DNA of 64,000 nt from Clavaria fumosa (lineage: Eukaryota > Basidiomycota > Agaricomycetes > Agaricales > Clavariaceae), in the NCBI GenBank assembly GCA_951802425.1, contig OX637795.1, positions 2,460,501-2,524,500 on the forward strand. The letters are read 5' to 3'. A program made the translations under genes and the position numbers. Within the stretch, counting starts at the first letter, position 1, and each line of letters opens with the position of its first letter. The notes beneath the pieces are model-generated. The model was not told where the DNA came from, searched no databases, and was given only the letters and a program-made list of their open reading frames with translations. Shown piece after piece: positions 1 to 9,810 of the stretch.

Positions 1-504
1 TGCCGGCGGTGCCGCAGAGCCTTAATGTGCGCCGGAGAGGCCGCAGGAAGCCTCTGGGGACAGGTCTCAGTCAGCGTTAGACTTCCTCGGTGGGACACTC
101 TTCTCCTTTCTTTGGGGTGTGGTGCTTACCTTTCTGGCTTTCTTTTTGGTTTTGTTTTTATGGGTTAGCGAAGCATGACTGGGAACACGAGCCCGTATTC
201 GCTAAGGGTGCGACCGGGGTGGGGGATCTCGTCAGTGTTGTCTCACTGACCATCTATGTTTATTCATTCCCATCACATGCTCATTTCTCCCCCTGCACAG
301 TTCCCACCAGAAGAGTACACCGCGCACCATGACGCAGTGCTCGTCGATGCAGCGTGTGTAAACCTCCTTGTAGGGGTGCTGCTTAGTTCCCTTGAATTAG
401 TATGTCCCCGTTTCTCAAGATTCTTGGGCTTTCAGTAATACTTCTGTTTTTCTTTGAGGGGAGCCGTTATGGTGCCGAGTTCTCATTTTTGTTGACGCGC
501 ATAC
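1..504. other. Left edge, no gene supported
   Basis: Short open frames exist on both strands but none has a recognisable domain or convincing splice structure. It may hold the 5' end of the decayed amidotransferase gene. Confidence 0.4.
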
Positions 505-1370
505 TCCCCACAGCTGCGCCATAACGCCAAAAAGACGCTCCAACGCCTGGATGTGCACACCATGCATCTTGTGCGCCTTAGCAACCACGACGAGGGCGGT
601 GCCAACAGTGGTGGGACGGGGATTGGGGCTGGGACGGATGCAGACGCAGACGCAGATAACCACGGCGACCCGTTCAAAGCAGTCTTCTTGGACAACCAGC
701 GGGACCTCGTCACGCACTTCATTTGCAGGTATATGCGGTTTCGTGTAGCTGACTGTCCCCTCTGTCACTCGACGCCGTTTACGACGATGCAATTGGGTTT
801 CCGCATGAAGGTGTCTGCTTTGGCCACCAAATCATCGCACAAGCCCTTGGCGCGCAACGAAGCCGGGTGGGAAGTGGCCACCACCAGATTAGACCTCAAC
901 GACCTCGGGAAAAAGATATTCGAGATTGATACTTTCGTACGCCCCTTGCCATTCCGGTTCTAACCTGGATACCCATCAACGATTTTGAAAAATTGCATGA
1001 ACCAACTCGGCCACTATATCAAACGAGCAGAGCCTCCTGCAGATGCACCGCGACCACGTCGTCTCAATGCCCCGGTCTTTCCATCTTCTCGGGTCTTCGC
1101 CGGCCTCGCCGAACTAAGGAATGGTACGCTTTGTCGACGATGACGACGATCAAGACAGCGACACCACCGACTCAGACGATACAGGGTCTCTCCCCGCTGC
1201 GGCATCGCGCGAGATCTGCGTGCTGACCACGCAAGGCCATAGTACCTCATGCGCGCACAGTCATGGAAGAGCGCGAGCGTCTTGGGATCATAGACACTCG
1301 CCTTGCGACGGACGGGCGTCGCAGGTTCGCGGCGCTAACGAACGATGGCGTGCCATCTGGCGTCCATTAG
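505..1370 (+). pseudogene. Decayed class I glutamine amidotransferase (GATase1) gene
   Basis: Fragments of a GMP-synthase-like class I glutamine amidotransferase lie in order but in different frames. At 810-855 a GVCFGHQIIAQALGA block holds the nucleophile-elbow cysteine. At about 865-920 comes GWEVATTRLDLNDLGKKIF. At 1024-1110 comes the QMHRDHV..FHLLGSS block, at about 1190-1225 ICVLTTQGH with the catalytic His, and at 1230-1370 a C-terminal helix. A good 95-bp intron (GTACGC..CTAAC..CAG, about 929-1023) joins the second and third blocks in phase. A one-base frame break follows the cysteine block, a TAA at about 1115-1117 replaces the expected Gln before GMV, and the sequence after TTQGH lacks the usual PEF and shifts frame. 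At least three lesions make it a pseudogene. The stretch 505-735, preceded by an acceptor CAG, may be an earlier exon; this is uncertain. Confidence 0.72.
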
Positions 1371-1796
1371 GTGTGGTGTGAGAAACGAGCCTCAGAGTTG
1401 ATCATAAATTTTAAATTTATCCGAATAGATGCGGTGCATAGAAGTGATACAGTACAAGCTCTGCTGCGGCAATTACAATTTCCTGCTCCTGAATCCCAAT
1501 CTTCTCAACGCAATTTATCTGCGACCTCACTTTCGCTGACTGCAGGGACTCGGAGCTTGGAGTGAGGCACCAATGAGAAGCGATGAGGAAGGCCGCAGTA
1601 ACGAGGAAGGCGTGCTTGCGGAACTCCTTCTCGATGTCTGAGAGACCGGACGTTAGCTTCAGCAACCGGAGCACTGTGAGGCTTCCCTTCTTTTTGGTAC
1701 ACCGAACGCCTTCGCTTGCAACATTCAGTAGGGAAATATATATATATGAACAGCAACAGCTACGATTTCAAAGGCAAAGCACAATAAAAAAAAAAG
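1371..1796. other. Spacer without a recognisable gene
   Basis: AT-richer spacer between the amidotransferase relic and the 3' end of the long minus-strand gene. An 85-codon open frame on the minus strand (1417-1674) resembles no family I know. A short TA run lies at about 1738-1747 and an A-run at about 1786-1795, just past the stop codon of the next gene; whether either serves 3' end formation is not known. Confidence 0.4.
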
Positions 1797-4700
1797 TTAT
1801 TTAAGGGTACAAGTCCCATCGTTAGTCTTACGGTTAGACTCCCATGAATAGTCAACTTCAATGTCCAAGACGATGAAAACGCTGATTTCCACTGCAATAA
1901 CCGTCTGAATGACACCAAAGACCGATGTTGATCCATCTGCGCATGGGACAGGATGATACACCTCTTTCCCTTCGCAGCTGAGCTCCACGTCTAAAGCAAT
2001 GGCCTTGACCTTGAGGGCTCCCTTGATGATCCAACCACCTGAAGGTCCTTGATTGACGCCGTTGAGGTTCGAGAAAGATATAGTCCCTGCCAGGTACACG
2101 AGGGCGGTTATCCCAGGAATAACATCAAATCCATAGCCGAGTCCCAAGCCTAGGGTGACTTGCCACACGGTATTGTGAAGGCCGATGTCAAGCTCAAACT
2201 TGCCAATCCCGATAACAACAAGGAATAACACGGGACATTTGACGGCGATTTCCGCTCCCAGGACGAGAAAGAGCCCATCTGCGGGGCTGTAGTTGGCAAG
2301 CAACTTGAAGTCCAGAGTTTCCACAAACTTCTCAAAAAATTCTTTGAGAAGTGGGAGTTTGCCGAGAATGTCGCCCAGATCCAGATGAAGGCCGAGTTGC
2401 AACGACCACTCATTGGTCATAGAGAGAGGGAGCGGATCCAGTGGCCCAAAGTGCTCAAGAAATGTGAGCACGATAGAGGCAGGTTTGAGCACACCACCGA
2501 GGATCAACTGCGCGTCGATGAACTTCATCTGACGGTTCGCGTCTCCGTCAAGCGTGCCTATGATTCGCACCAGTTCTCCGAGTGATCCGACGTCTGTGGC
2601 GAGGCTGAGATTCGTCACATGTACCGACCATGGTGGGTTGGCAGCCGTGTCGATCACGATCGTGACTTGCGACCGGTTGCCGTCGTTGTCCTGTGTGTAC
2701 GCAACCACGCGGCTATTGGTGTCCTGCTGAATAACACGATGAAGTGGTGGTGCCGTGAACGTCGGTAAAGGCAGCTTCAACGTCAAGTGTCCGCCGGAAC
2801 GGATCAAGAGCTGATAGTTTGCGTCGTTGAACGGGATACAGGCCAAGATAGGTGGGAATGGGCCATTGGCGATACCCAGAACATATGGATCGGCAAAGGC
2901 GAGAGGCACGACACTTGTGAGCGCAAAGGGTGAAGTAGTCTCAATCTTGGGGCGAGGGAAGAGCAGGCGCTGTGTACCGGTGGAGTGCACTATGCCATAG
3001 TCGACAGAAGGCGTGCCGGTGCTGAGCAGATCGGCCGGATCGGCGAAACGGTACGGAGACGACGCAGGGGGCGGGGCGGGGCTGGGGCCTTGTCGGACGA
3101 GGGGCACACCTTGGTCGGGATCAAGAGCCTGCGGCGCGGCAGCCGATGACACATGGCGTACACAGGACCACTGCCCACCTGGCGGCAGGACCGGCGCACC
3201 CGACGCGCTCATGACGAACTCGGGCCCGTTCGTTCCCGTAGTCACGCCGACACCAATATGTACGATGCGCATCTGCAGCCCAGACTTCCCAACATCGATT
3301 GTGCAGTCGACTAGCCCGCCCAATGGACCGACGGTGCCGAGGAAATTGGCATACTGGTCCGCTAGGAGCTGGCCATGGTGGAGTGGGTCCAATATCTGCA
3401 CATATCCAACCAGGTTCCGCGCGGGCACTCCGCTGCCACCCCGGCCATCGGACGCTTGACCGGAAACAACATTCTCCATCAAGACCGTACAGTCAAACTG
3501 GACACCCATCAGCTCGCTCGCGTCGGGCGTAGTCTTGACAACACCAAGATCGCGGATGTTGGACACATTAGTGACGCCTTTCACCACACCTGGGTGGGTC
3601 ACAAGTCCCGGATGCGGGTAATCGTAGGTACCATCGCTGACCGCCTGCCAGCCTGTATCCTTCCGCGTGACTGCAGCGCCGTTCTGGCGCTCGAGGATGA
3701 TTGAGCGCACAACCTTGACTGCGAATGGGTACAGGATACTGAAGACCTGCACGACCTCACGACTGGTTCGTCCCACGATCACGCCGAGATCGACTTTAGT
3801 AATGGTTGCCGCGTCTTGGGAAGGATTGCGCCAGTCGCTGAAGAGACTCTCTCCAAACCCGGAAAGATCCACCCGCGTCACGGGCACACATGGACTTGGT
3901 GCCCCTATTTGGAACTGGCCATTGAAAAGCGCACTGGGTAGAGGGTAGATCACAGTCTGCGTAACGCTTTGCCCGTTTGAGAGCGCATTTTGCAGGAGCG
4001 TGGTTGAACCCGGGAGAGTGAGTGGCTGGCCTGGTGGGGCGGTGCCGGCACGAATCGAGAGCTGGTCTCCCCCGGTAAGGTTCCTTGAGGTAAAAGTCGG
4101 TTGGGCTTGGTTAAACGCAGGCGAGGTGGGTTGGTGTGGAGTTAGGTTGGCTGAAGCGACAAGGCCAAATGGGAGCGTGAAACGCGCTGTGACTTGATTT
4201 TTGGGGTCACTATTGTAAGCAGAAAGGATCCCATCGATTGCTTGGCGTGGTGCGACTGGCGTAAGCGTCACTGAGTTGGTGCGGATCTCGGTGATTGTCC
4301 CACAGTTGGGGAACGACAGAGGGCTCGGGAACGGTAGATTCTGATCTGGTGTGATCACGGGTTCCCATTGCACAGCGGGCAGAGTAAACACTGGCATTGC
4401 ATTGGCGGGAGCTTGGAGGTAGAGATCTTTAATTGGTAGACTGTTTGGCCTGCTCCCCCGGGAGAGGGTGACTCCAAATTGAGATACATTTGTCGACAAA
4501 TCGAGCAGACTCGTGAAAGGCAGTTCTTCAGATAAAACCTGGAGCACTGGGTCCCCTCGAGCAGGCAGTTGTACGGTTTTCGCGGCGGAGAGAGGTTCGC
4601 TGAGCTCGGCGACAGATGCGTTACGCCGAATGATGTCTATAATTGCTGGCAAGTCGGGTTTCCAGACGACGTTAATTTGTATATTGGCGGGAGACGACGG

Positions 4701-6131
4701 CGAAGGTGGGACAGTCGAAAAATTTGCAGCATATGGATCAGGCAAAAAGGGAAAAAGGAAGTTGAGTGAGGTGCCTATGACTGCTGTCCCCGCAGGCACA
4801 TCTCCATTGACGAATGGACCTGTAATGACGACAGACTGTGGTCCGGTAACATTGAGAAGCAAATTCTTGAGTGCGTAGGCTTGAGTTGTCTGCGCGTTCG
4901 CAGTGAGGCTGACCTGAGCCTGGAATGTGATAGTGGCACCGTTGTATATCAGCTCGAAGGCGCCAGATCCAGCAACGCGAAAACGAGAGTTATTCACTGC
5001 GCGAGGTTGATCAAACGAAGCGATAATGTTTCCCATAATAGACCACAAATCGACTCCGGAGGGGCCAGATATGAATCTGAAACCCGCTTGTGGTACGGCG
5101 CGGAAGGTGACGGTGCTGCTTCCCCATAGACCGACGATCTGAGCGCCTTTGGGTGCTTTTGCAGTTTTGCCCCCGACGACAACATCGTTTGGCTCAACGA
5201 GGATAGAACAAGGACCGAGGGCAATAGGCCTATCGATCTCTGGCGTGACCACTTGTAATCCACCACCTACGACTAACTCGATCCCGCCTGCACCACTAGC
5301 GCTACCGAATGTAGATGGGCTAGCAGTAGAGACAGGCACAGACCACGCGGCAAGATTGATGGGTGCGATACCAGAGAAAGTTGCAATCTTTGATTTACTC
5401 TGCGAGACGACAAACTGAGCTTGGTCGGCTTTGAACGGAAATATGAGCCTATCGAAAAGGATGTCGTACTGTGCTGCATTTGGAGCGAACGTCAAGTTGA
5501 CGGAACACCCAAAAGCTTTGACAGACGCTGCGGTGGATGTCACGAGAGCACCGCCAGCAGATTGGAAAGAAAAAGTGGCGCCCATGGGGACGACAACGGA
5601 GCCATCAGGCACACCGGGAGTGACAGGAACCTCTGGGAGGAGGTTTAATTGAACCAGGACCTGGGCACCCGGTGGAACGATAATGGGGTTTGTGCTGACG
5701 GGAACCGAACTGCCGAATGAGACAGTGCCGCCTTTGATGCGTAATCCCGCGAAGGCAGCCGACGGTGAGCTAGGTACAAGCTGGGACACAGCTAGCCAAA
5801 CACTTCCTGCGCTCAATGCGATAGACGATGCATTACCCGACAAGGGTATGGTACTAAAATATAGAAATGGTGCAGCCTGGGCAGCCCTTTGAATACCAAT
5901 GAATGAGGAAGCCTGAAGAAGATCGACAGCGACCGAGCGTCCACTGCTAGTTTTGAATGGGCCGAATGACTTTGTTGGGAGTTGTCCAGCGAGAGGCGAG
6001 AGGCCAACATCGGGATGAGTCGCCAATGGAGTCAGAAAGTCGCGTTGGACGACTCGAGAGAGACCAAGGTTTTCAGAGCCTAGCTCGGCGAGGAGTGTTT
6101 GGAGAGCTTGTTCGTCGTGTTCACTTGACAT
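1797..6131 (-). CDS. Very large intronless hypothetical protein (1444 aa), left half of divergent pair
   Basis: A single uninterrupted frame of 1444 codons. The first ATG is at 6131 (MSSEHDEQALQTLL); upstream in-frame codons contain no ATG, so this start is preferred. I do not recognise a named family. No signal peptide or clear membrane helix is seen. The N-terminal two thirds is rich in Ser, Pro, Val and Gly with short alternating hydrophobic strands, suggesting stacked beta domains. The C-terminal part (about residues 1200-1444) is strongly amphipathic, with runs such as LQLGLHLDLGDILGKLPLL and VTLGLGLGYGFDV. It is transcribed away from the 1168-aa gene across only 172 bp. Other genes here have introns every 50-400 bp, so a 4.3-kb intron-free frame is exceptional. 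This fits horizontal acquisition or a retrocopy; the first is an inference from structure only. Confidence 0.8.
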   Translation of the reverse strand: MSSEHDEQALQTLLAELGSENLGLSRVVQRDFLTPLATHPDVGLSPLAGQLPTKSFGPFKTSSGRSVAVDLLQASSFIGIQRAAQAAPFLYFSTIPLSGNASSIALSAGSVWLAVSQLVPSSPSAAFAGLRIKGGTVSFGSSVPVSTNPIIVPPGAQVLVQLNLLPEVPVTPGVPDGSVVVPMGATFSFQSAGGALVTSTAASVKAFGCSVNLTFAPNAAQYDILFDRLIFPFKADQAQFVVSQSKSKIATFSGIAPINLAAWSVPVSTASPSTFGSASGAGGIELVVGGGLQVVTPEIDRPIALGPCSILVEPNDVVVGGKTAKAPKGAQIVGLWGSSTVTFRAVPQAGFRFISGPSGVDLWSIMGNIIASFDQPRAVNNSRFRVAGSGAFELIYNGATITFQAQVSLTANAQTTQAYALKNLLLNVTGPQSVVITGPFVNGDVPAGTAVIGTSLNFLFPFLPDPYAANFSTVPPSPSSPANIQINVVWKPDLPAIIDIIRRNASVAELSEPLSAAKTVQLPARGDPVLQVLSEELPFTSLLDLSTNVSQFGVTLSRGSRPNSLPIKDLYLQAPANAMPVFTLPAVQWEPVITPDQNLPFPSPLSFPNCGTITEIRTNSVTLTPVAPRQAIDGILSAYNSDPKNQVTARFTLPFGLVASANLTPHQPTSPAFNQAQPTFTSRNLTGGDQLSIRAGTAPPGQPLTLPGSTTLLQNALSNGQSVTQTVIYPLPSALFNGQFQIGAPSPCVPVTRVDLSGFGESLFSDWRNPSQDAATITKVDLGVIVGRTSREVVQVFSILYPFAVKVVRSIILERQNGAAVTRKDTGWQAVSDGTYDYPHPGLVTHPGVVKGVTNVSNIRDLGVVKTTPDASELMGVQFDCTVLMENVVSGQASDGRGGSGVPARNLVGYVQILDPLHHGQLLADQYANFLGTVGPLGGLVDCTIDVGKSGLQMRIVHIGVGVTTGTNGPEFVMSASGAPVLPPGGQWSCVRHVSSAAAPQALDPDQGVPLVRQGPSPAPPPASSPYRFADPADLLSTGTPSVDYGIVHSTGTQRLLFPRPKIETTSPFALTSVVPLAFADPYVLGIANGPFPPILACIPFNDANYQLLIRSGGHLTLKLPLPTFTAPPLHRVIQQDTNSRVVAYTQDNDGNRSQVTIVIDTAANPPWSVHVTNLSLATDVGSLGELVRIIGTLDGDANRQMKFIDAQLILGGVLKPASIVLTFLEHFGPLDPLPLSMTNEWSLQLGLHLDLGDILGKLPLLKEFFEKFVETLDFKLLANYSPADGLFLVLGAEIAVKCPVLFLVVIGIGKFELDIGLHNTVWQVTLGLGLGYGFDVIPGITALVYLAGTISFSNLNGVNQGPSGGWIIKGALKVKAIALDVELSCEGKEVYHPVPCADGSTSVFGVIQTVIAVEISVFIVLDIEVDYSWESNRKTNDGTCTLK

Positions 6132-6303
6132 GTCTTGCCAGTGGTTCAGCGAGACGAGGATGTATAGGATGAAAACGGCACTCACGACTCAACTAACCCA
6201 TCGCAATGGCGTGCTCAGGGTTGCAACCAACTGATATACTGCAAGCGACTATATAAGACTGTAGTCTTTGCCTAGAATTGAAGGGCTTTCCTCGTTAGCA
6301 AGC
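6132..6303. promoter_or_regulatory. Shared bidirectional promoter of the giant gene pair
   Basis: This 172-bp gap between two divergent start codons must hold the promoters of both genes. A TATA-like CTATATAAGA at 6249-6258 lies about 46 bp before the plus-strand ATG at 6304, implying a very short leader. No equally clear TATA is seen for the minus-strand gene. Sharing one small control region predicts co-expression; that is inference. Confidence 0.55.
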
Positions 6304-9300
6304 ATGGCAACACGACTAGTGTCACTCACCTATGTTCAGCATTGGGACCCAGCTAACAATGAGCTTACCCTGCGCTTACTCCTCCTCCCCCGCCGAAACC
6401 CGCTCGACCCGCTCACCACCAACGCGCCCAACTTTCCTAGCGCCAAATTTGTCTTCGATGTCCATCTTCAACCGGGCCTCGATGACTTTCCCAACCCAAC
6501 TGGCAGTGCGGCTCTCGTGTCGATCCCTTCGCCAGTAATTACTACTGCTCTGCCCATATTCTTTGCTCTCAACCAGCAATTCTCTATCGACCCCTCCCCT
6601 CCCGGAGCAAAGAGGCCCGTGGATGCACATGTCAAGAAGCATCTCCCGATGACATACCAACAGGCAGTCGGCTACGCCCCCGGTCGCACCGCACTCGTTT
6701 TCACTGGTTGCGAATACTCCTGTCTTTTCAAGACGCCACCCACACTCCCTCCATATCAAAAGCTCCCAGTCCCAAACCCCAAAATCTCCTGGGGAAAAGT
6801 GATCGCCTTCGTCATGCGCAACTACAAGTTCGCTGAAGCAGCTGGGCTCGTCCGTTCGTTTCGCGTCACCGTTCCTACGGGTGCATTGAAAAATGGAGGG
6901 TTTATCTACTTCACGCTCTCTTCCACCAGCGACGCGGCAGGCTTGCTCAACATTACAGATGGACTCAAAGTCTATGCCGCACGTATCCCTGCCCTCACAG
7001 TTAAACGCGACCTCTTCAGTCCACTCCTGTTCCCTGTGGCAGCCACACCCCCCACAGGAGACTACTCCGATATATTCGCCGAAGTGGACGACTACGATGA
7101 TGGATGGGCCAAAGCAGTTCATTGTGTACAGCCTCAACAACTCGACTTGCTTAGCGACACGCCAGACGGAACGCGCCCGGCAAAGGAGATGGGTATTCGC
7201 CTCGGCTGGGATGATGAGCAAGTGACCATTTGGTTGAATCGTCAACTTGCCGCGGACCAGGCCGCATTTGACAGTCCTTTGGGCGTGTTCGGTTATCGCA
7301 TTGACGTGCATAAGAGCGACGACGCCAGCAAGACATGGCATTCACTTGTACGCGCAACGGGGCCGATCGGCGTACTCGGCGGGCCTCAACTTGACCCGTT
7401 TGATGGCGAGCTCGGCGCAGAAATCCACCCTACCAAGCTCGAAGCTCTCCAGCCAGGCGATTATTGGCTCCCCACCTATTTTACAGCTTGGTCTGGACCT
7501 TCACTCGTCACGCTCGATGTGGATCGCATCAAGCTCGCTGGTGGGCCTGACCCACCTGGTCCTCCAGGTGTAAAGGGCCTGGTGCCAGACATACTGCTCC
7601 AATACGGGACGGACTACGACTTCCGCGTCAGGCTGATGGACCACACCGGCGGTGGCCCACAAGTAGATGGGGAACCCATAAACCCAGGACCAAAGCCGAT
7701 CTCAACAATTCGTTTCGTGCGCTGGATCCGTCCCCTAGTTCCACAAGTTGTCAGCCCAAGGCCTGACCCTAACAACCCTCCAGCTTCCCTAACATTCAAG
7801 CGCCCACTCCTGCACTACCCGGCAGCTGTTTGCACAGGCTTTCCGAACGCTCTTAAGCTACTCTACGACGATCTCCCCAATGCGGTTTCTGAGGGACGCG
7901 AGCCAGGTATTCCAGACCCCGATGTCGTCTGGCTTCAAGTCACGATCGAAGTCGGTAGCCTGCCCCAGGATCCTGCTGCGACAGACGGGTCGTACATTCC
8001 AGTCGCAACAGTCAAGATCGCGTTCCCTGACGACCCAAAGCAACCTGTCGTCATTCCCCTGAACTGGATCGACATCGCCGATGCAACGACACTCGATACG
8101 ATTACCCCTCCAACGGGCAAGCTGCTGCTTCCGACTGCACGTGACGTCCGCCTCCGTGTCGCAGCTCTGTGCAAGGACAACCCGTCTCCGCCATATTTTG
8201 GCGCACGCGATGTCATGCTTGGGCCCTCTTGTCAAATCACATTGCGGAAGGACTCTTCAGTGGAGACTAAGATCTTCGCAATGGACACGATTAGCCACCG
8301 GTTTAGCGCGTATTTCTTCCAGCCTGATCCATCCATTGACGCCACCATCCTCGCTGCACAGCGTGCAGCAGGAAGGGCGAGCGAACGACCATCCGACATC
8401 GCTACGCGTGCCGCAACTGCATTTGGCCTTCGCAATGACGGCTATACTCTACGCTCCATGCCGAATAGGCGAGTTGTGTTCGGATGCACCCCCGCGTTGC
8501 GTCATACGATTGGCCCCGATGGAGCGAGCATCTCTTTCTCGTCTCAGGCGGATTTGGCGCTCCACTGGGTTGTCATGATCTGGCTCGTGCTCGACCGTGA
8601 TTGGAGCTGGGACGGGTTCGCACGGAACGGGATCACTGTCCGGCGCGATGGAGTCGTCGTTGGCACATTCAGTCCGACTAGGAGCGTCAATAGTGACGCG
8701 TTGGGTGAGCCGCTCAGGTCGCAGTCTGACCTTATCTTCTTCGATGCGATTGATCCAAAGCCCGCGACTGGTTCCTTCCCTGCGGAACTTCATCCCGTCT
8801 ACACTGTCACGTGTGCCTTCCTTGGCACTCCCACAGCAGATCCTCCCCTTCCTCTGACAATGCGCCTGCCAATCACCACCCCGCCGGCACAACTCCCGCA
8901 GCTCACGTCAGCCGGAATCGCAATGTCGCCATACACCCGCTCTGCAGATTACTCTTCCACGAGCGCACGCGCACGCATCCTTTGGATCGAGCTCGCCAGC
9001 CCACCCATCAATGGAGCCGATCGCTATTTTGCACGTGTGTTGCGCAACGCTCCTGACCCGCTGCTTTCCTCGCTCGGTGATGCTGTCCCCGACATTCTCG
9101 AACCGCCCCTCGCAATAGATCCAGAGCCGGTACGGAAGATCGTCGAAGGCCAAGCCGATGACCGCGCCGGGATAAGTGCTATGCAACCTCTCATTCCGTC
9201 CGATTCACCCCTCTGCTGGGGTCTGCCGCTGCCTCCAGGTCTTGACGCGAGCGCTCCAGAACTGTTTGGCTTCTTCACGTATGAGATCCGTGTTGGACAT

Positions 9301-9810
9301 TTTGTCGGGTGGTCGACCGCACAGGGCCGTTTTGGCCCGCCACTTCGCGTTGCTGGCGTGCAGCATCCGCCACCGCAGCTTGAGTGCAAGGTTTTCCGAG
9401 ACAGCACACGCATCATAGTCACTGCACCTTACGCTCTCCCCGTGCTCGACGGTGTCCGACGCACGTTGTTCCGTCCACGGAGCGCAATCTGGGCAATGCT
9501 CTACGTCCAGGCTGCACAGATCGACGGTGCAGACCACAGGAATGTCCTCATTGGCAGTACGGTCGCGCGTTTCGATGAGAAAAACCGTTCCGCGCCGTCG
9601 GCAATGTTTGGCGAGGCTGGTTTCAGGGTGACTGAAGTGTCGCCGGCGCTTGTTGCTTTGGGATTCGCAGCGACTGCACCGCTTAGTGTATTGGCAGTTG
9701 AGTTGCTACCGCAGGATGTTCAACCCACCGCACCACTTGGCGAGAATTTGGGTGGTCAGCGTATCTTACGCACATCGCTGCTTACGCCTGTTCCTGATCA
9801 TTGTTGTTAG
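6304..9810 (+). CDS. Very large intronless hypothetical protein (1168 aa), right half of divergent pair
   Basis: One uninterrupted frame from the first ATG at 6304 (MATRLVSLTYVQHWDP) to TAG-type termination at 9808-9810. I cannot assign a family. The N-terminus reads like a beta-rich domain (LTLRLLLLPRRNPLDPL.. AKFVFDVHLQPGLDDFP). A Gly-Pro run (PGPPGPPGVKG, about residues 414-424) precedes a conserved-looking YGTDYDFRVRLMDHTGGGP segment (about 434-452), which has the feel of a fibronectin-like strand motif. No signal peptide, membrane helix or catalytic motif is evident, and cysteines are few. Its neighbour is the divergent 1444-aa gene. Both share length class, absence of introns, Pro/Ser/Leu-rich beta character and a 172-bp promoter, so a joint role such as a structural, secreted-by-unusual-route or toxin-like assembly is possible but unproven. 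Confidence 0.8.
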   Translation: MATRLVSLTYVQHWDPANNELTLRLLLLPRRNPLDPLTTNAPNFPSAKFVFDVHLQPGLDDFPNPTGSAALVSIPSPVITTALPIFFALNQQFSIDPSPPGAKRPVDAHVKKHLPMTYQQAVGYAPGRTALVFTGCEYSCLFKTPPTLPPYQKLPVPNPKISWGKVIAFVMRNYKFAEAAGLVRSFRVTVPTGALKNGGFIYFTLSSTSDAAGLLNITDGLKVYAARIPALTVKRDLFSPLLFPVAATPPTGDYSDIFAEVDDYDDGWAKAVHCVQPQQLDLLSDTPDGTRPAKEMGIRLGWDDEQVTIWLNRQLAADQAAFDSPLGVFGYRIDVHKSDDASKTWHSLVRATGPIGVLGGPQLDPFDGELGAEIHPTKLEALQPGDYWLPTYFTAWSGPSLVTLDVDRIKLAGGPDPPGPPGVKGLVPDILLQYGTDYDFRVRLMDHTGGGPQVDGEPINPGPKPISTIRFVRWIRPLVPQVVSPRPDPNNPPASLTFKRPLLHYPAAVCTGFPNALKLLYDDLPNAVSEGREPGIPDPDVVWLQVTIEVGSLPQDPAATDGSYIPVATVKIAFPDDPKQPVVIPLNWIDIADATTLDTITPPTGKLLLPTARDVRLRVAALCKDNPSPPYFGARDVMLGPSCQITLRKDSSVETKIFAMDTISHRFSAYFFQPDPSIDATILAAQRAAGRASERPSDIATRAATAFGLRNDGYTLRSMPNRRVVFGCTPALRHTIGPDGASISFSSQADLALHWVVMIWLVLDRDWSWDGFARNGITVRRDGVVVGTFSPTRSVNSDALGEPLRSQSDLIFFDAIDPKPATGSFPAELHPVYTVTCAFLGTPTADPPLPLTMRLPITTPPAQLPQLTSAGIAMSPYTRSADYSSTSARARILWIELASPPINGADRYFARVLRNAPDPLLSSLGDAVPDILEPPLAIDPEPVRKIVEGQADDRAGISAMQPLIPSDSPLCWGLPLPPGLDASAPELFGFFTYEIRVGHFVGWSTAQGRFGPPLRVAGVQHPPPQLECKVFRDSTRIIVTAPYALPVLDGVRRTLFRPRSAIWAMLYVQAAQIDGADHRNVLIGSTVARFDEKNRSAPSAMFGEAGFRVTEVSPALVALGFAATAPLSVLAVELLPQDVQPTAPLGENLGGQRILRTSLLTPVPDHCC

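Noticed and set aside
1417..1674. 85-codon minus frame with a helical look
   Set aside because: No family recognised and the frame is short; may be a fragment but cannot be supported.
6376..7341. 321-codon minus frame opposite the 1168-aa gene
   Set aside because: Shadow of the real coding strand; Cys/Arg-rich composition follows from the complement.
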